Below the pieces are notes generated by a model. The model was not told where the DNA came from. It saw only the letters and a list, made by a program, of their open reading frames with translations, and made no database searches. Positions 20,678 to 30,723 of a DNA stretch of 64,000 nucleotides are shown one piece after another. Source of the stretch: a virus; the IMG/VR virus record IMGVR_UViG_3300030113_000006, positions 1 through 64,000 of that record. One strand, 5' to 3'. Numbering within the stretch: position 1 is the stretch's first letter; every line of letters begins with the position of its first letter. A program made the translations under genes and the position numbers.

Positions 20678-20821
20678 AATAATTATAGTGAGGATAATAA
20701 ACAAAAAGATTAATAATAACGCTAGCGAACACAATAGATAAAAATATTAATAATAATTATAGTGAACGTAAATAGATAAGAAGATTAATAATTATAATGG
20801 ATACAAGTAAACAAAAGGATT
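20678..20821 (+). repeat. Four-unit degenerate tandem repeat before the 1,406-aa gene
   Basis: Four imperfect units of about 34-38 bases. Each starts AATAAT and ends with an A-rich ribosome-site-like stretch plus GATT or TATT. The last unit carries the AAAAGGATT site used by the ATG at 20826. This suggests successive duplication of a translation-initiation region. Confidence 0.65.
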
Positions 20822-20825
20822 AACA

Positions 20826-23800
20826 ATGTTTGTTGGAAGCAAGGATGCAGAGTTTGGGTTTACTACCGCTAAACATTTGGTAGAGCACGCACAACCTCGC
20901 CCATCATTTTGGAGCGAAACACTACCAGCCTACTTTAGTGAAAACAATATACTAGTAAACAGTTATAGATTTTATAGGGATACTAGTATAGTAGGCAGGT
21001 CACCATTACCAGCAAAAGATTTTGAACCATTAACCAAAGAGACTGTACAAGGTATACCAGAGAACTTTTGGGGATATCTTGCACAATCCGTAAACGAAAA
21101 AGATTTAGAGGTAAGAAGAAATAAGATTATACGAGAAATAAAAGATTTAGATATACGTAAGAGAAGTAGTGGATGGGCGTCATTTGGTGCAGGACTTCTA
21201 GAGATGTGGTTCGACCCAACCACATATATACCGTTTGGTAAGACCGTAAGATATCCTGGCCTATTAGAAGGGGTTGCTAAGAATGCCATTCATGCAGCAC
21301 CAGTAGCCTTTGGTGGTGCTGCCCTATCTAATGCAGTAACTATGGCTACCAAGGAATCCAAAGGGTTAGAGGACTGGATGGTGGAAACCTTTACGCAAGG
21401 TGTGCTTGGTTCTTCGGTTGCTGGATTAGCTGGAGGCACAAAAGCAGGACAATATTTATTAGCTAGAATTGGTATAAAGGCTAGACATGCCGACTTGGAA
21501 TTAAAGGCAATAATAGCCCCCGAAACAACCAAAAAGTATAAGAAGGGTGAAATAATAGATATAGTGGCAGCGCCCTCAAAAGATTTATCAACAATAATCA
21601 AGAACAAGACTACATCCCAGGGTAATACTACAATAAAAGATAATAATATAACTAATAAGACTACCCATGAAATATCAGCTTCTAACGAAACCGCTGGTAC
21701 TGCTACACCATCACAACAAAGAAGATTAAAGGAATCTATTGATGAACAAATCAAGAAAGGTACTTTATCTACAGAAGAATTAGTAACCACAAAGGCAGCT
21801 GAAATAAATAAATTAATTAAAGATGGTATAGCTACCGTTGGTGAGAATGCAGTCTTTAGATTCTTGTACAAACCAGCACCAATTGTTAAAGGATTAACTA
21901 GCCCGTTTGCAATCTTTCGTAAATTTACTAATGGTATATTTGATCATAATCTACTACTTGGTAAGATGGAGCATCTAAAACTCAATGAAATAAACACTAA
22001 GATACAGGCTGCTAAAAAACTAATTAAAGAATCAACGACACCAGAAGAAAAACTAAAGATAGAAGAAGAATTAATTAGATTAAAAGAAGAAAAAAAGGCT
22101 ATAAAGACAGAAAAGTATGATGCTACCTATGCAGGTACACCAGAACAAGAGTTTTCGGCACAAACCATAGCAGCCAAATATATGACTGCTAATTACTTTT
22201 GCGAAGTACAAGCAATGGAAATTTGGAAAGAATCTGTGGGTCTTGGTGGCCCAATATCATCTAAAGTACCATTTGCCCAGACTGCCATTGATGTGCTAAA
22301 GAAAATAAGTAAAGAACACGAGAATCAAATATCATTTAAGACTTGTCTTGAGGATGCTACCTATTCCTTAAGGCGCGGAGAAGAATCTACTAATCCAGTT
22401 GCACAAAAGATAGCACAACTATATAGAAAACATTTATACGATCCAATTATGAAAGACTTACAAGAGTTGGGATCCCTGCCTGAGAATCTTACTATAGATA
22501 CGGCAATAAGTTACGTAAACAGGTTGTATGATAAAGAAAAAATTAGGGCTAAAGAGAATGACTTTATAGCATTATTAGAAACATTTTATATTGCTCGCGA
22601 CAATAAGGTTAAAGAATTACTTGCACCAATAGAAATAGCAGAAAGACAAGTAAAAAATCTAGAAGGTTTATTAAAACAACAAACTGTATACGAAAAAAAA
22701 TTAATTAAAACCAAAAAAGATACGGCAGCGATCAAGAAACTAAGACAACAAACAATTGCAGCAATCGAGGCTAAAAATAAGAAGCTACAAGGGCTTAAGG
22801 ATACATTACAACATCAAATAGATACTGGTACTCTGCCATTATCTACTACAGACAGACAATCAGGTATTACCCAATTATCTTTATTAGATGGTAAACCAAC
22901 AATAACTAAGGCGCTCCAAGAAGAACACGCAGCACTATTAAAACCATTAATTGAATCTAAAGATAGATTGGCAAAAATGAGAGAGCAATGGAAACTTGAG
23001 AGAAGCAGAGTACAACCTGGAGAAAAAGTAATTTTAGAAGGAAGCAGGGTACAACCTGAGATTGCTACCAATCAACACCTTAAAGCACGCAAAAAATATC
23101 GCAAAGACATTAAGAAACAAAAGAAATTAATTGCCGAAATACAAGAGGGGATACAACAAAAAATTGAAAAAGGAGAAGTGAGCAAGGAGCTATATTATAA
23201 GGGTAAAAAAACTGGTAAGAAATATTTATATAATCTACAAAAAAGGTCCTTGGCTTCGTTAGCTAAGAAGGTTGCAGACTATGAACACCTAGCAAGATGT
23301 ATAACCGAAACCATTATTGACGAGAATTCCCAACAAATGGCTGCAAGAATATTTAATGGTATTTCCGGCAAAGGTAACAGTAAACCTAGCGCCCTCAAGG
23401 CTAGAACTGTATTGTGTGCTGACCACATACTAGAAAAATACCTTATAAATGATATCACTGAGGTTGCTAGTGCTCACGCTGGCAACCTTTCAAATTATAT
23501 AGCTTTAGAAAATTTTTTTAGACGTAATGGCACTGATGCGTCTGGTGCAAAAAAATATTTTATTAGAGAACTAAAGACCGAGTACAAGAAGGCAAAAGAT
23601 TTGCTATATAGACAACCAGATAGCCCTAATAGAGCAAAGAAGTTACATAATTTACAAAAAGAATTTAATGAAGCAAAAGAGGGAATGGAAGAATTTTTAG
23701 ATGTATTTAGAGGTGATTACGAAAGGCCAAAAACCAAGAATGGCAAGGACATTCAAGGAACAATTAATATTCTTAAACAGTATGCTTATTCAACCATGAT

Positions 23801-25046
23801 GGGTGCAGTAGCATTAATGTTTCAAACTGATATTGTAATGCCAATCTTCAAACATGGCTTCAAACATATAGCAGATGGAGTAATACCTACTATTGGACAA
23901 ATGTTGAGCACAAAAGCACCAAAAAGGGTATGGGCCGATATGGCTGTTGGAATAAACACCACATTAGCAACCTTAAGAAAGTGTATTCGCAACGAAGGGT
24001 CGCAATGGTTTGGGATGCAACCTGCAACCAGACTATTTAATAATATATCTAAAGTTGGTAGTAATCTATTTTTTATTAATCAATTGTATGATGTAGCAGA
24101 AAATATGGCTGCCAGTACTAGCGCATCCGCCCTCTTAAGGGATATACATAATTGGACAAGCAAGGGTCATTTTATAATGAGGGTTGATGCTAATGGTATT
24201 AGAAAGAAACATTGGATATCGGATTATAAATTTAGCAAAAAAGATCTCGAACGATTGCAACTAGGTAGACTTGATTTACAAGAACACGGCCATGCTATAC
24301 AAGAAATGTTTGAAAAATTTGGAGACAAGACCGACTTTATGGGTACAACTGGTTATATACCAAATACTGTTGCGTGGACAAATACAAAGGCTGCCGAACA
24401 CTTTAGGATGTTTATACGTAGAGAAGTTGATCACTTGATTAATAAGCCTAATAAAGCTGATAATCCATTTTGGTTTAAACATCCAGCCTTAAGTCTTACA
24501 ACCCAGTTTTTATCGTGGAGTTTTGGGGTTACAAACAACATTACTATACCAATGATGCAACGCATGGATCAAGAGAAGTTAACGTGGATGGTCCTATCTA
24601 TGAGCCTTGGTTCATTAACAGGACCTATGCGCCAATTAGCAAACGGACAAGAAGTAGATCTTAATCCTATAACCCTGCTTGGTGAAGGTATTACGCAATC
24701 TGGAGTTTTAGGTTGGCAATGGGAACAATTAATTAAATTAAACTCAGTGTTAGATTTAGAACAAATTAGGTTTTTACAAAGTGATAGATTTAGACGTAAA
24801 ACCTTAACTGATTTAGCATTAGGGCCAATAGGTAGTATTTATGATAGCGTAGGTAGAGTAGCTAGTATGTTTTTAAATGGGGAAATTAATAAAGAAGACT
24901 TTAGAAAAGTTATAAGATTAGCTCCATTCACTAATGCTTTTTACTTGAGAAGATTGCTCAATGATTGGGTGGAATCATTGAGTATTCCTAATAAACCGCC
25001 TAAGAAATACTATGGAGAGAATGCAGAGCCAATAGTTAATTGGTAG
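20826..25046 (+). CDS. Large internal virion protein (gp16-like, putative)
   Basis: 1,406 aa, the largest of the three ejection-type proteins. The first 210 residues include a Gly/Ala-rich hydrophobic segment (about 150-215) that could insert in a membrane. Residues 380-440 and 600-830 are Lys/Glu-rich coiled coils. The C-terminal 450 residues are helical with conserved Trp and Gly positions. T7 gp16 has an N-terminal transglycosylase; I see no convincing lysozyme-like motif at this N-terminus, so cell-wall hydrolysis may be done by the separate lysozyme-like protein at 30225. Placement last in the internal-protein set supports the call. Confidence 0.65.
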   Translation: MFVGSKDAEFGFTTAKHLVEHAQPRPSFWSETLPAYFSENNILVNSYRFYRDTSIVGRSPLPAKDFEPLTKETVQGIPENFWGYLAQSVNEKDLEVRRNKIIREIKDLDIRKRSSGWASFGAGLLEMWFDPTTYIPFGKTVRYPGLLEGVAKNAIHAAPVAFGGAALSNAVTMATKESKGLEDWMVETFTQGVLGSSVAGLAGGTKAGQYLLARIGIKARHADLELKAIIAPETTKKYKKGEIIDIVAAPSKDLSTIIKNKTTSQGNTTIKDNNITNKTTHEISASNETAGTATPSQQRRLKESIDEQIKKGTLSTEELVTTKAAEINKLIKDGIATVGENAVFRFLYKPAPIVKGLTSPFAIFRKFTNGIFDHNLLLGKMEHLKLNEINTKIQAAKKLIKESTTPEEKLKIEEELIRLKEEKKAIKTEKYDATYAGTPEQEFSAQTIAAKYMTANYFCEVQAMEIWKESVGLGGPISSKVPFAQTAIDVLKKISKEHENQISFKTCLEDATYSLRRGEESTNPVAQKIAQLYRKHLYDPIMKDLQELGSLPENLTIDTAISYVNRLYDKEKIRAKENDFIALLETFYIARDNKVKELLAPIEIAERQVKNLEGLLKQQTVYEKKLIKTKKDTAAIKKLRQQTIAAIEAKNKKLQGLKDTLQHQIDTGTLPLSTTDRQSGITQLSLLDGKPTITKALQEEHAALLKPLIESKDRLAKMREQWKLERSRVQPGEKVILEGSRVQPEIATNQHLKARKKYRKDIKKQKKLIAEIQEGIQQKIEKGEVSKELYYKGKKTGKKYLYNLQKRSLASLAKKVADYEHLARCITETIIDENSQQMAARIFNGISGKGNSKPSALKARTVLCADHILEKYLINDITEVASAHAGNLSNYIALENFFRRNGTDASGAKKYFIRELKTEYKKAKDLLYRQPDSPNRAKKLHNLQKEFNEAKEGMEEFLDVFRGDYERPKTKNGKDIQGTINILKQYAYSTMMGAVALMFQTDIVMPIFKHGFKHIADGVIPTIGQMLSTKAPKRVWADMAVGINTTLATLRKCIRNEGSQWFGMQPATRLFNNISKVGSNLFFINQLYDVAENMAASTSASALLRDIHNWTSKGHFIMRVDANGIRKKHWISDYKFSKKDLERLQLGRLDLQEHGHAIQEMFEKFGDKTDFMGTTGYIPNTVAWTNTKAAEHFRMFIRREVDHLINKPNKADNPFWFKHPALSLTTQFLSWSFGVTNNITIPMMQRMDQEKLTWMVLSMSLGSLTGPMRQLANGQEVDLNPITLLGEGITQSGVLGWQWEQLIKLNSVLDLEQIRFLQSDRFRRKTLTDLALGPIGSIYDSVGRVASMFLNGEINKEDFRKVIRLAPFTNAFYLRRLLNDWVESLSIPNKPPKKYYGENAEPIVNW

Positions 25047-25105
25047 CACCTTTAACATAAGCCATATAAAGTTAATTGGTAATGCGCTCAATATAAACCA
25101 TATAA
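25034..25105 (+). repeat. Two 36-bp direct repeats across the end of the 1,406-aa gene
   Basis: Units 25034-25069 and 25070-25105 share AGTTAATTGGTA at the start and an ATAA-x-CCATATAA end. The first unit includes the stop codon of the large internal virion gene. It is another example of repeat growth in intergenic DNA of the virion operon. Confidence 0.7.
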
Positions 25106-25146
25106 AGTACTATATACGCTATAATATATAAAAAGGATTTTTAAAT

Positions 25147-26787
25147 ATGGCATCAAGACAAGGAGTCGCACAATATACAGCCAATCAGGGTGATACTATA
25201 TTTAATGCACCGTTTTATGTGTATGATGTAGCTTACCTTAGTGTATATCTTACTCCAGCTGGACATCCAGCAAACGATAGCGCCAACCTATTAATCTATA
25301 ATGTACAATATATCGGCGAATCGCTTCCATTGGGTGGAAATATTATCCTTCTAACCCCAGCAAACCTAGGAGATATAATAACTATATTATATAATGTTGA
25401 TAATGCTATTGTTTTTCCACAATATCCATTGTGCTCGCAAGTTGACCCCGTTGCTGATAGCTCTTTACCTGTATTACCACCAAGTTGTATGTGGGCCAAG
25501 TCATCAGATGGCAGTAAGATAATAGCAACTGCAGTACCAGCAGGAACTAATGTGCCAACTGTACCAGGAACAGCTGCAACCAATAATGTTGTTAAATTTG
25601 GTAATACAACTGGTGCACCTATTACATTACAAAACAGTAATACCACCCTGACTTCTATAACCTTATCTAGCGGTAAATATGACAATGTATCTGGTATTAA
25701 TAATCTAACTATAAAAGGCACCATGGCTATAGGTAATACCGCACCTGTGGCTGGGTATATGTTAGATGTTACTGGTGCGGTACTTGTTACCACAATTGAA
25801 TCACAAGCAGCAATAATATTAGATGATGTTAGCGGTACTTATAAAACTTTTATTACCGCACCGCAAGAATTTAGCAGCAACATTACTTACGTATTACCAC
25901 CCACACTAACTACCAGCCCCGGAGCATTATTAGCTAGCGACTTAAGTGGCAATCTATCTTGGTTGCCACAAAATAGTATTACACAACTAGGAGAAGTTAC
26001 CCAAGGTATTTGGAATGCCGGTTCTATTACATCTAGCGGTGACATCACTAGCACTGGTGTTATATCAGGAACAGGTGCAACCTTCGCTACAAATACAAAT
26101 ACTGGTATTGTAACCACCAACGGTATAACATTTATTGACACCGAAACGCCACCCAACACAGCAACTTTTAAATCTCCACCTACGCTTGGCGTAAGCGCAA
26201 CCTACACCATGCCAGCTAGCATGGGAAGTACTGGTGACGTATTAATGATGTTTAATGAGGGTGCTGATGGTGCATTCTTGAATTGGGTAGCACCTCTCAC
26301 CTATAATGCAGCCAACCGAACACAAGTAACCGCTGAGATACCAGCAGGTCTTTACGTAGATCCAACACAACTAAAGTATCATAACGGAATTGCAAAAGCA
26401 TGGGTACGATTCCATATGAACTCTGGTGTTGTATCAGCAATCATAAGTAGTTCGTATAATCTTACAACAGGCACGCCACCTAGTGGAATTACTTATCCAA
26501 TAAATCGTATAGCAACCGGTATTTACGATATCTACTTTGCAAACAACTTTGCATCTGGAACATCGTATACAATGCATGGTACAGGTTATTTGGCAACCAA
26601 CCCAATTATTTCTGTCGTACAATACCCACGATGTAACGGAACTAATGGACAAGATCCACAACCAGGCTATTGTAGGATTGCATTGTTAGATCAAAGTGGC
26701 AATCTTACTGATGGAATCAACCTTATTACAACCCCACCAATGCTTCCGCCAGACGTGTATGTTGTATTTTTTGGATCATTAGCTTAA
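25147..26787 (+). CDS. Tail fibre protein 1
   Basis: 546 aa with AAAAGGAT upstream. The N-terminal 140 residues resemble the virion-anchoring domain of the following fibre (a strand with Val-Tyr-hydrophobic-Thr, then Asn-Val-Gln/Glu-Tyr and a Gly-Gly-x-Ile strand). The middle has fibre repeats, including Thr-Gln-Gly-Ile-Trp-Asn-Ala (near residue 285) as in the giant protein at 5880. The C-terminal 150 residues form a distinct beta-rich tip likely to bind the host surface. Two fibres in tandem suggest alternative or branched receptor-binding proteins. Confidence 0.75.
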   Translation: MASRQGVAQYTANQGDTIFNAPFYVYDVAYLSVYLTPAGHPANDSANLLIYNVQYIGESLPLGGNIILLTPANLGDIITILYNVDNAIVFPQYPLCSQVDPVADSSLPVLPPSCMWAKSSDGSKIIATAVPAGTNVPTVPGTAATNNVVKFGNTTGAPITLQNSNTTLTSITLSSGKYDNVSGINNLTIKGTMAIGNTAPVAGYMLDVTGAVLVTTIESQAAIILDDVSGTYKTFITAPQEFSSNITYVLPPTLTTSPGALLASDLSGNLSWLPQNSITQLGEVTQGIWNAGSITSSGDITSTGVISGTGATFATNTNTGIVTTNGITFIDTETPPNTATFKSPPTLGVSATYTMPASMGSTGDVLMMFNEGADGAFLNWVAPLTYNAANRTQVTAEIPAGLYVDPTQLKYHNGIAKAWVRFHMNSGVVSAIISSSYNLTTGTPPSGITYPINRIATGIYDIYFANNFASGTSYTMHGTGYLATNPIISVVQYPRCNGTNGQDPQPGYCRIALLDQSGNLTDGINLITTPPMLPPDVYVVFFGSLA

Positions 26788-26884
26788 GGATATATAGATA
26801 GCAACATACAGAAATAGCACTATATGAGCACGCAAACAATAACTACAAGATGTACCACATAAGAATTACACAAGGATAGTACGT

Positions 26885-28576
26885 ATGCCAGCCATAACAA
26901 TTACCGCGATTAATCCACTAATACAATATCCAGCAACATTAGGGCAAACCCTATTTACGTTTGCGTTTGCTGTAATTGATGCTGCTAGCGTGCAAGTATA
27001 TGTTACTCGTATAGGGCAATTAGCAAACGAGGACACACAACAATTACTATATAATATCGAGTATACCGTATTGATAAACCCGCCACCAGCAATTGGTGGT
27101 TCGATAACAATTAATTTAACACCACCCCTACAGGCCGAAGATAGAGTAACCATCCTTAGAAGTTCAATATTACAACGCGTCAGCAACTATACTGATGGCT
27201 CACTAATGAGCGCAGCAAGCCTTAATAATGATTTCAACACTAATGTAATGGTAGAACAAGAACTTGGAGTTGTAAATACCCAACTAGGTCCAAGATATAA
27301 TGTTTGCGACATGTTAGATGGTAGCGATACTTTGCTACCGCGATTACCTAATGGGTGCACCTGGGTTAAAAAGGCAGATGGTACTGGTATTGTTGCGCAA
27401 AACATTTCAAACCTACCAGAAGGAGCTATTGCAGCAGTTAATCCAATGGTAAATGGAATAGCAGTCTTCCAGGATAATCAAGGCACAATCACTAGTACCG
27501 CAATAACTATAGATGCGAACAATAATATTGCTAACGCCAACAATATTACTGGAATTAGTTTAAACGTGGGCTCTGCAAACATACAAACTAACATTGCTAC
27601 CAATAACATGACTAGCACAGGCACCATTAACGCTAACAACATTACTACCACTGGTAATCTAATTGTTGCAAATAACGGTTTTGCTACTGTAGACAACCTA
27701 ACGGTAAATGGTAGCTTTGTGGCGCCAAACTTTACGCAAAACACTATTAATGCTACTAATAGTATATCGGCACCTGTTATAAATGCTACACAACAACTGG
27801 TTACACCAAGAATATTTAGTGGTGCCAGTCTTCCGTTGGGCGGAATAGCACCAATTATCTTCGATTCACCTATAGTAACTCGTAGTATTTCTACAGGTAC
27901 AAACCCAATATCTACTATGACTATACTTTGTGGTGGTATTAACATAGGGGACATACCAAATTACCCAAATTATAGAGGTATATATACCTCAGGTGGTAAT
28001 GCAGCATTAAACATAACGACACCAGGAGTTCCAGTATCCATCTGGAATAGCACAGGCAACACGGCAACTCCATTACGATTATATGACAGTACGCCAAATA
28101 ATTATGTGGACATACAAGCGCCAGCAGCAATTGCTGCCAGCTATAGCATAACACTACCAACAGCAGCAGCACCAACTACGATAGAAACAGTATTAACAAA
28201 CGATGGAACTGGGCAATTGAATTGGGTTGCACCCACAGGAATTGGTGGTGGTATTAAGGCATTTGTTATTTTTAAATTAACTAGCGTTGGGGGAATTCCA
28301 GTTATCGTGAATAGTCTTAATGTCAACTACGTAATAAGAAGAAATCAGGTGGGGCAAGATCAGGGGATTTTTTATATTAATTTACCTGGAATAGTTACTT
28401 TCAATTTTGTTAATGCACAAGCAACCATGGGTAATACGATAATTGGAACAATTATAATTGGGCAACCAACGCTACATAACGTTGTTATAGGTATATATAG
28501 AGTAAATTATATGCAAGATGCAAATGTATGGATAGACCCTTTTGTAGAACAACCAATATATGTAGGAATGTGGTAA
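26885..28576 (+). CDS. Tail fibre protein 2 (T7 gp17-like N-terminus)
   Basis: 563 aa. Residues 1-125 have the pattern of the T7 gp17 N-terminal anchoring domain: beta strands, a segment with Asp-Arg-Val-Thr-Ile-Leu-Arg, a Tyr-x-Asp/Asn stretch and a Ser-Leu-Asn-Asn-Asp-Phe helix. The middle (190-300) is an Asn/Thr-rich repetitive shaft, and the C-terminal 110 residues are a beta-rich tip different from that of fibre 1. An AAGGAT site is 7 bases before the ATG. It ends the large structural block. Confidence 0.8.
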   Translation: MPAITITAINPLIQYPATLGQTLFTFAFAVIDAASVQVYVTRIGQLANEDTQQLLYNIEYTVLINPPPAIGGSITINLTPPLQAEDRVTILRSSILQRVSNYTDGSLMSAASLNNDFNTNVMVEQELGVVNTQLGPRYNVCDMLDGSDTLLPRLPNGCTWVKKADGTGIVAQNISNLPEGAIAAVNPMVNGIAVFQDNQGTITSTAITIDANNNIANANNITGISLNVGSANIQTNIATNNMTSTGTINANNITTTGNLIVANNGFATVDNLTVNGSFVAPNFTQNTINATNSISAPVINATQQLVTPRIFSGASLPLGGIAPIIFDSPIVTRSISTGTNPISTMTILCGGINIGDIPNYPNYRGIYTSGGNAALNITTPGVPVSIWNSTGNTATPLRLYDSTPNNYVDIQAPAAIAASYSITLPTAAAPTTIETVLTNDGTGQLNWVAPTGIGGGIKAFVIFKLTSVGGIPVIVNSLNVNYVIRRNQVGQDQGIFYINLPGIVTFNFVNAQATMGNTIIGTIIIGQPTLHNVVIGIYRVNYMQDANVWIDPFVEQPIYVGMW

Positions 28577-28665
28577 CCATTTATAATTAATAGACCACTA
28601 CACGGTAGTATCATTTTAAAATACCATGTTTTGAATACGCTCTATATTTGCATCCCACATTGAAA

Positions 28666-28715
28666 ATATTATACTTTGAAAATATCTAATTAGTATATTA
28701 TACTTTACAATATCT
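28666..28715 (+). repeat. 29-bp tandem repeat in promoter region
   Basis: ATATTATACTTT is followed by G/A, then AATATCT in both copies (28666-28687 and 28695-28715). The duplication creates two overlapping -10-like hexamers for the promoter at 28676-28704. Confidence 0.55.
28676..28704 (+). promoter_or_regulatory. Putative sigma-70-type promoter for the small-gene cluster
   Basis: TTGAAA at 28676-28681 and TATACT at 28699-28704 are separated by 17 bases. The gene at 28734 starts 29 bases later with a perfect ribosome site. It would give transcription of the small proteins, nuclease, lysis and terminase genes independent of the structural operon. Confidence 0.5.
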
Positions 28716-28733
28716 ATATTCACGGAGGAATAT

Positions 28734-28883
28734 ATGCCACTATTATCAGGCAAGGCTGCCACTATTAAGAAGGGATTCGAAGAAAACATACGAATCGAAA
28801 GACGCGCTGGCAAACCCAATAAACAAGCTATAGCGATCGCATATCAAAAGAAGAGAGAAGGTTCCAGGAAGGGAGGCCAATAA
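28734..28883 (+). CDS. Small basic phage protein (49 aa)
   Basis: 49 aa preceded by GGAGGAA 4 bases before the ATG. It is Lys/Arg-rich, with a central stretch in which Gly-Lys-Pro is followed by Lys-Gln-Ala-hydrophobic-Ala-Ile-Ala, a pattern I know from short phage proteins of unknown function next to tail genes. No domain can be assigned. It is two bases from the next gene, so the two are probably translated together. Confidence 0.7.
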   Translation: MPLLSGKAATIKKGFEENIRIERRAGKPNKQAIAIAYQKKREGSRKGGQ

Positions 28884-28885
28884 TA

Positions 28886-29170
28886 ATGGAAGATAGAGAA
28901 ACACAAGTACAACCAAAACATTTTTTATTAAATGAAACAATTACCCCACCACAAGTTTACGAACACCGGATGCACGACGGGCATCTATATGTAGAAGGAT
29001 TACACAAAAAAGATTTAGGGCCTGCAATCCACATACATACAGCTGGTCAAGATTTTTCCATACCTGATAACGAAAGATACGCCCCGCCAACCGCACCTAA
29101 TCCTTTTATGTATACCGGACTACCAGAGTTGGGCATTGATTACCCTGGCTTGCCAGGAAAGGATGCATAA
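28886..29170 (+). CDS. Hypothetical phage protein (94 aa)
   Basis: 94 aa. His- and Pro-rich, with two His-containing strands in the middle (around residues 30-60) and a Pro/Gly-rich C-terminus. No signal peptide, membrane segment or catalytic pattern is seen. The start has GGGAGG about 12 bases upstream within the previous gene, so coupling is likely. I do not recognise the family. Confidence 0.6.
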   Translation: MEDRETQVQPKHFLLNETITPPQVYEHRMHDGHLYVEGLHKKDLGPAIHIHTAGQDFSIPDNERYAPPTAPNPFMYTGLPELGIDYPGLPGKDA

Positions 29171-29231
29171 GACGGTAACTATAAACAATTATTAATCAAC
29201 AACATCAACCACAATATAAGGAACACTAAAA

Positions 29232-29345
29232 ATGGCTAGAGAAGAAAGAGAAAAAAAGATAGAAAAAAAATTAGAAAAAAGAGTAGAAGGGAAAATGGAA
29301 AAAAAGGGTGAAAAACGTAAAGAACACCACAAAGCTAAAAGATAA
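29232..29345 (+). CDS. Very small Lys/Glu-rich peptide (37 aa)
   Basis: 37 codons made almost only of Lys, Glu, Arg and a few other residues, forming one highly charged helix. The upstream sequence AAGGAACACTAAAA gives a plausible ribosome site. Low complexity means the coding call rests on position in a tight operon and a clean start and stop. Confidence 0.5.
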   Translation: MAREEREKKIEKKLEKRVEGKMEKKGEKRKEHHKAKR

Positions 29346-29417
29346 TACCGCCATTAACACTACTATATAAACAACAATTATAATTAATCTTAAAGAGGCG
29401 GAAAATGGCTTGCAAAA

Positions 29418-30095
29418 ATGGAAAGAAAAAGAAATAATTTACGTTGCATTACCAGTCGCAATAATAACATTAATAATATTATTGATAATCATTCGGTAGC
29501 AAGAGACGTAAACGCAAAACCTAAAATAAAGACTAGTGAGTTTGCCATTCAGAAATCCTTTTTTGAGTGGCTTAAACACTATCCACATATAGACGAAGTA
29601 ACTATATCTATACCTAATGGAGGTATTAGAACTGCCAAAGAAGCAATATTTTTAAAGATGACTGGCCTCAAGGTTGGCGCTCCAGATGTTTTCATTTTTT
29701 ATCCTAGCAATGGTTACCACGGATTAGCCATTGAATTTAAAAGTGAGCATGGCAATATAACTGTGCCGCAAAAGCAATTTTTAAACACCTTGGCAATGAA
29801 AGGATATAATTGTGCAGTTTGCTATTCGTTAGAGGATGCTATAATTAGAGTAGAGGAACATCTTAAGTGCAAGAGAGATGAAAGGGAACTAGAATTAATA
29901 TCCAAGGCTCGTACTCTTGATGTTAAAATCATTATAAAGAACGATCAACTAGAACTGATGTTTACAAATTATTCTAACAATTTGATTGACAGACTATGTG
30001 AGCAAATTAAAAACAGAGAAGTAAACATACGTGCTTTATTAATACAAAGATGGATAGAACAAGGTAAACAAGACACTGTAGTTATAGATGGCTAA
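29418..30095 (+). CDS. VRR-NUC domain nuclease
   Basis: 225 aa. Residues 40-155 carry the VRR-NUC fold of the PD-(D/E)xK nucleases: an N-terminal Glu in a helix, then Gly-Ala-Pro-Asp-Val, a Glu-Phe-Lys strand (catalytic D, E-x-K) and a Gln-x-x-Phe-Leu helix. Stand-alone VRR-NUC proteins are common in phages and act as Holliday-junction or structure-specific nucleases, here possibly clearing branched DNA before packaging. An 11-codon open frame at 29405-29437 has the better ribosome site (GAGGCGG) and overlaps the start, so the initiation point is uncertain; Met 29418 is the first in frame. Confidence 0.82.
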   Translation: MERKRNNLRCITSRNNNINNIIDNHSVARDVNAKPKIKTSEFAIQKSFFEWLKHYPHIDEVTISIPNGGIRTAKEAIFLKMTGLKVGAPDVFIFYPSNGYHGLAIEFKSEHGNITVPQKQFLNTLAMKGYNCAVCYSLEDAIIRVEEHLKCKRDERELELISKARTLDVKIIIKNDQLELMFTNYSNNLIDRLCEQIKNREVNIRALLIQRWIEQGKQDTVVIDG

Positions 30096-30224
30096 CACTT
30101 GGTGTTCTCTGTGTTAGATTAGCTATGGTTGTATCTTGCGCCAGATGAATAATATATACCGTATACGACAGGTATACACACAACACATAAGTAATATAAG
30201 AATACACAAGGAAGTGGTTATACA

Positions 30225-30722
30225 ATGGAATATGAACAACTAAAGGCTTACTTCGTAACTCCAGTCCTTAAAGGACTAGTAGCATGGTCGCAAGAAGCGG
30301 AAGACCTAATGATTGGTACGTTCGCACAAGAAAGTGGTTGTGGTAGATACGTTAAACAATTAACAGGAACCGCTCTGGGGTTTTGGCAGATGGAGCCAGC
30401 AAATCACGATGATATTTGGTGCAACTATCTGCCAAATAACACTCGACTAGCATACGTACTACTTAATGAGGTATGCAAGCTGGCGATTAAACCGACGGCC
30501 GATCTATTGTTAGACAATATTAGATACGCTTGCTCAATGGCTAGAATTCATTATATGCGTGTCAGGGAGCCTATACCAACCACCATTGAAGAACAAGCTA
30601 CATATTGGAAGAGATATTACAACACACAAAAAGGTAAGGGAACTACAGATGACTATATTTCAAATTATGCTAAATACACTAACAAGAAATATATTAAACA
30701 AAATACAAGCAAGGATAAATAA
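30225..30722 (+). CDS. Lysozyme-like endolysin or structural lysin
   Basis: 165 aa. Glu36 lies in a Gln-Glu-Ser-Gly-x-Gly motif at the end of a helix, followed by an Ala-Leu-Gly-Phe-Trp-Gln-Met-Glu strand (about residues 50-57). This is the arrangement of the catalytic Glu and beta region of lysozyme-like folds that cut peptidoglycan. There is no signal peptide. It is followed immediately by a small membrane protein and then the terminase block, a common place for lysis genes in podoviruses. The reaction is inferred. Confidence 0.6.
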   Translation: MEYEQLKAYFVTPVLKGLVAWSQEAEDLMIGTFAQESGCGRYVKQLTGTALGFWQMEPANHDDIWCNYLPNNTRLAYVLLNEVCKLAIKPTADLLLDNIRYACSMARIHYMRVREPIPTTIEEQATYWKRYYNTQKGKGTTDDYISNYAKYTNKKYIKQNTSKDK

Positions 30723-30723
30723 T

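Noticed and set aside
29405-29437. 10-aa peptide MACKNGKKKK before the VRR-NUC gene
   Set aside because: It has a good ribosome site but is too short to call; it may only be a leader or show that the nuclease starts differently.
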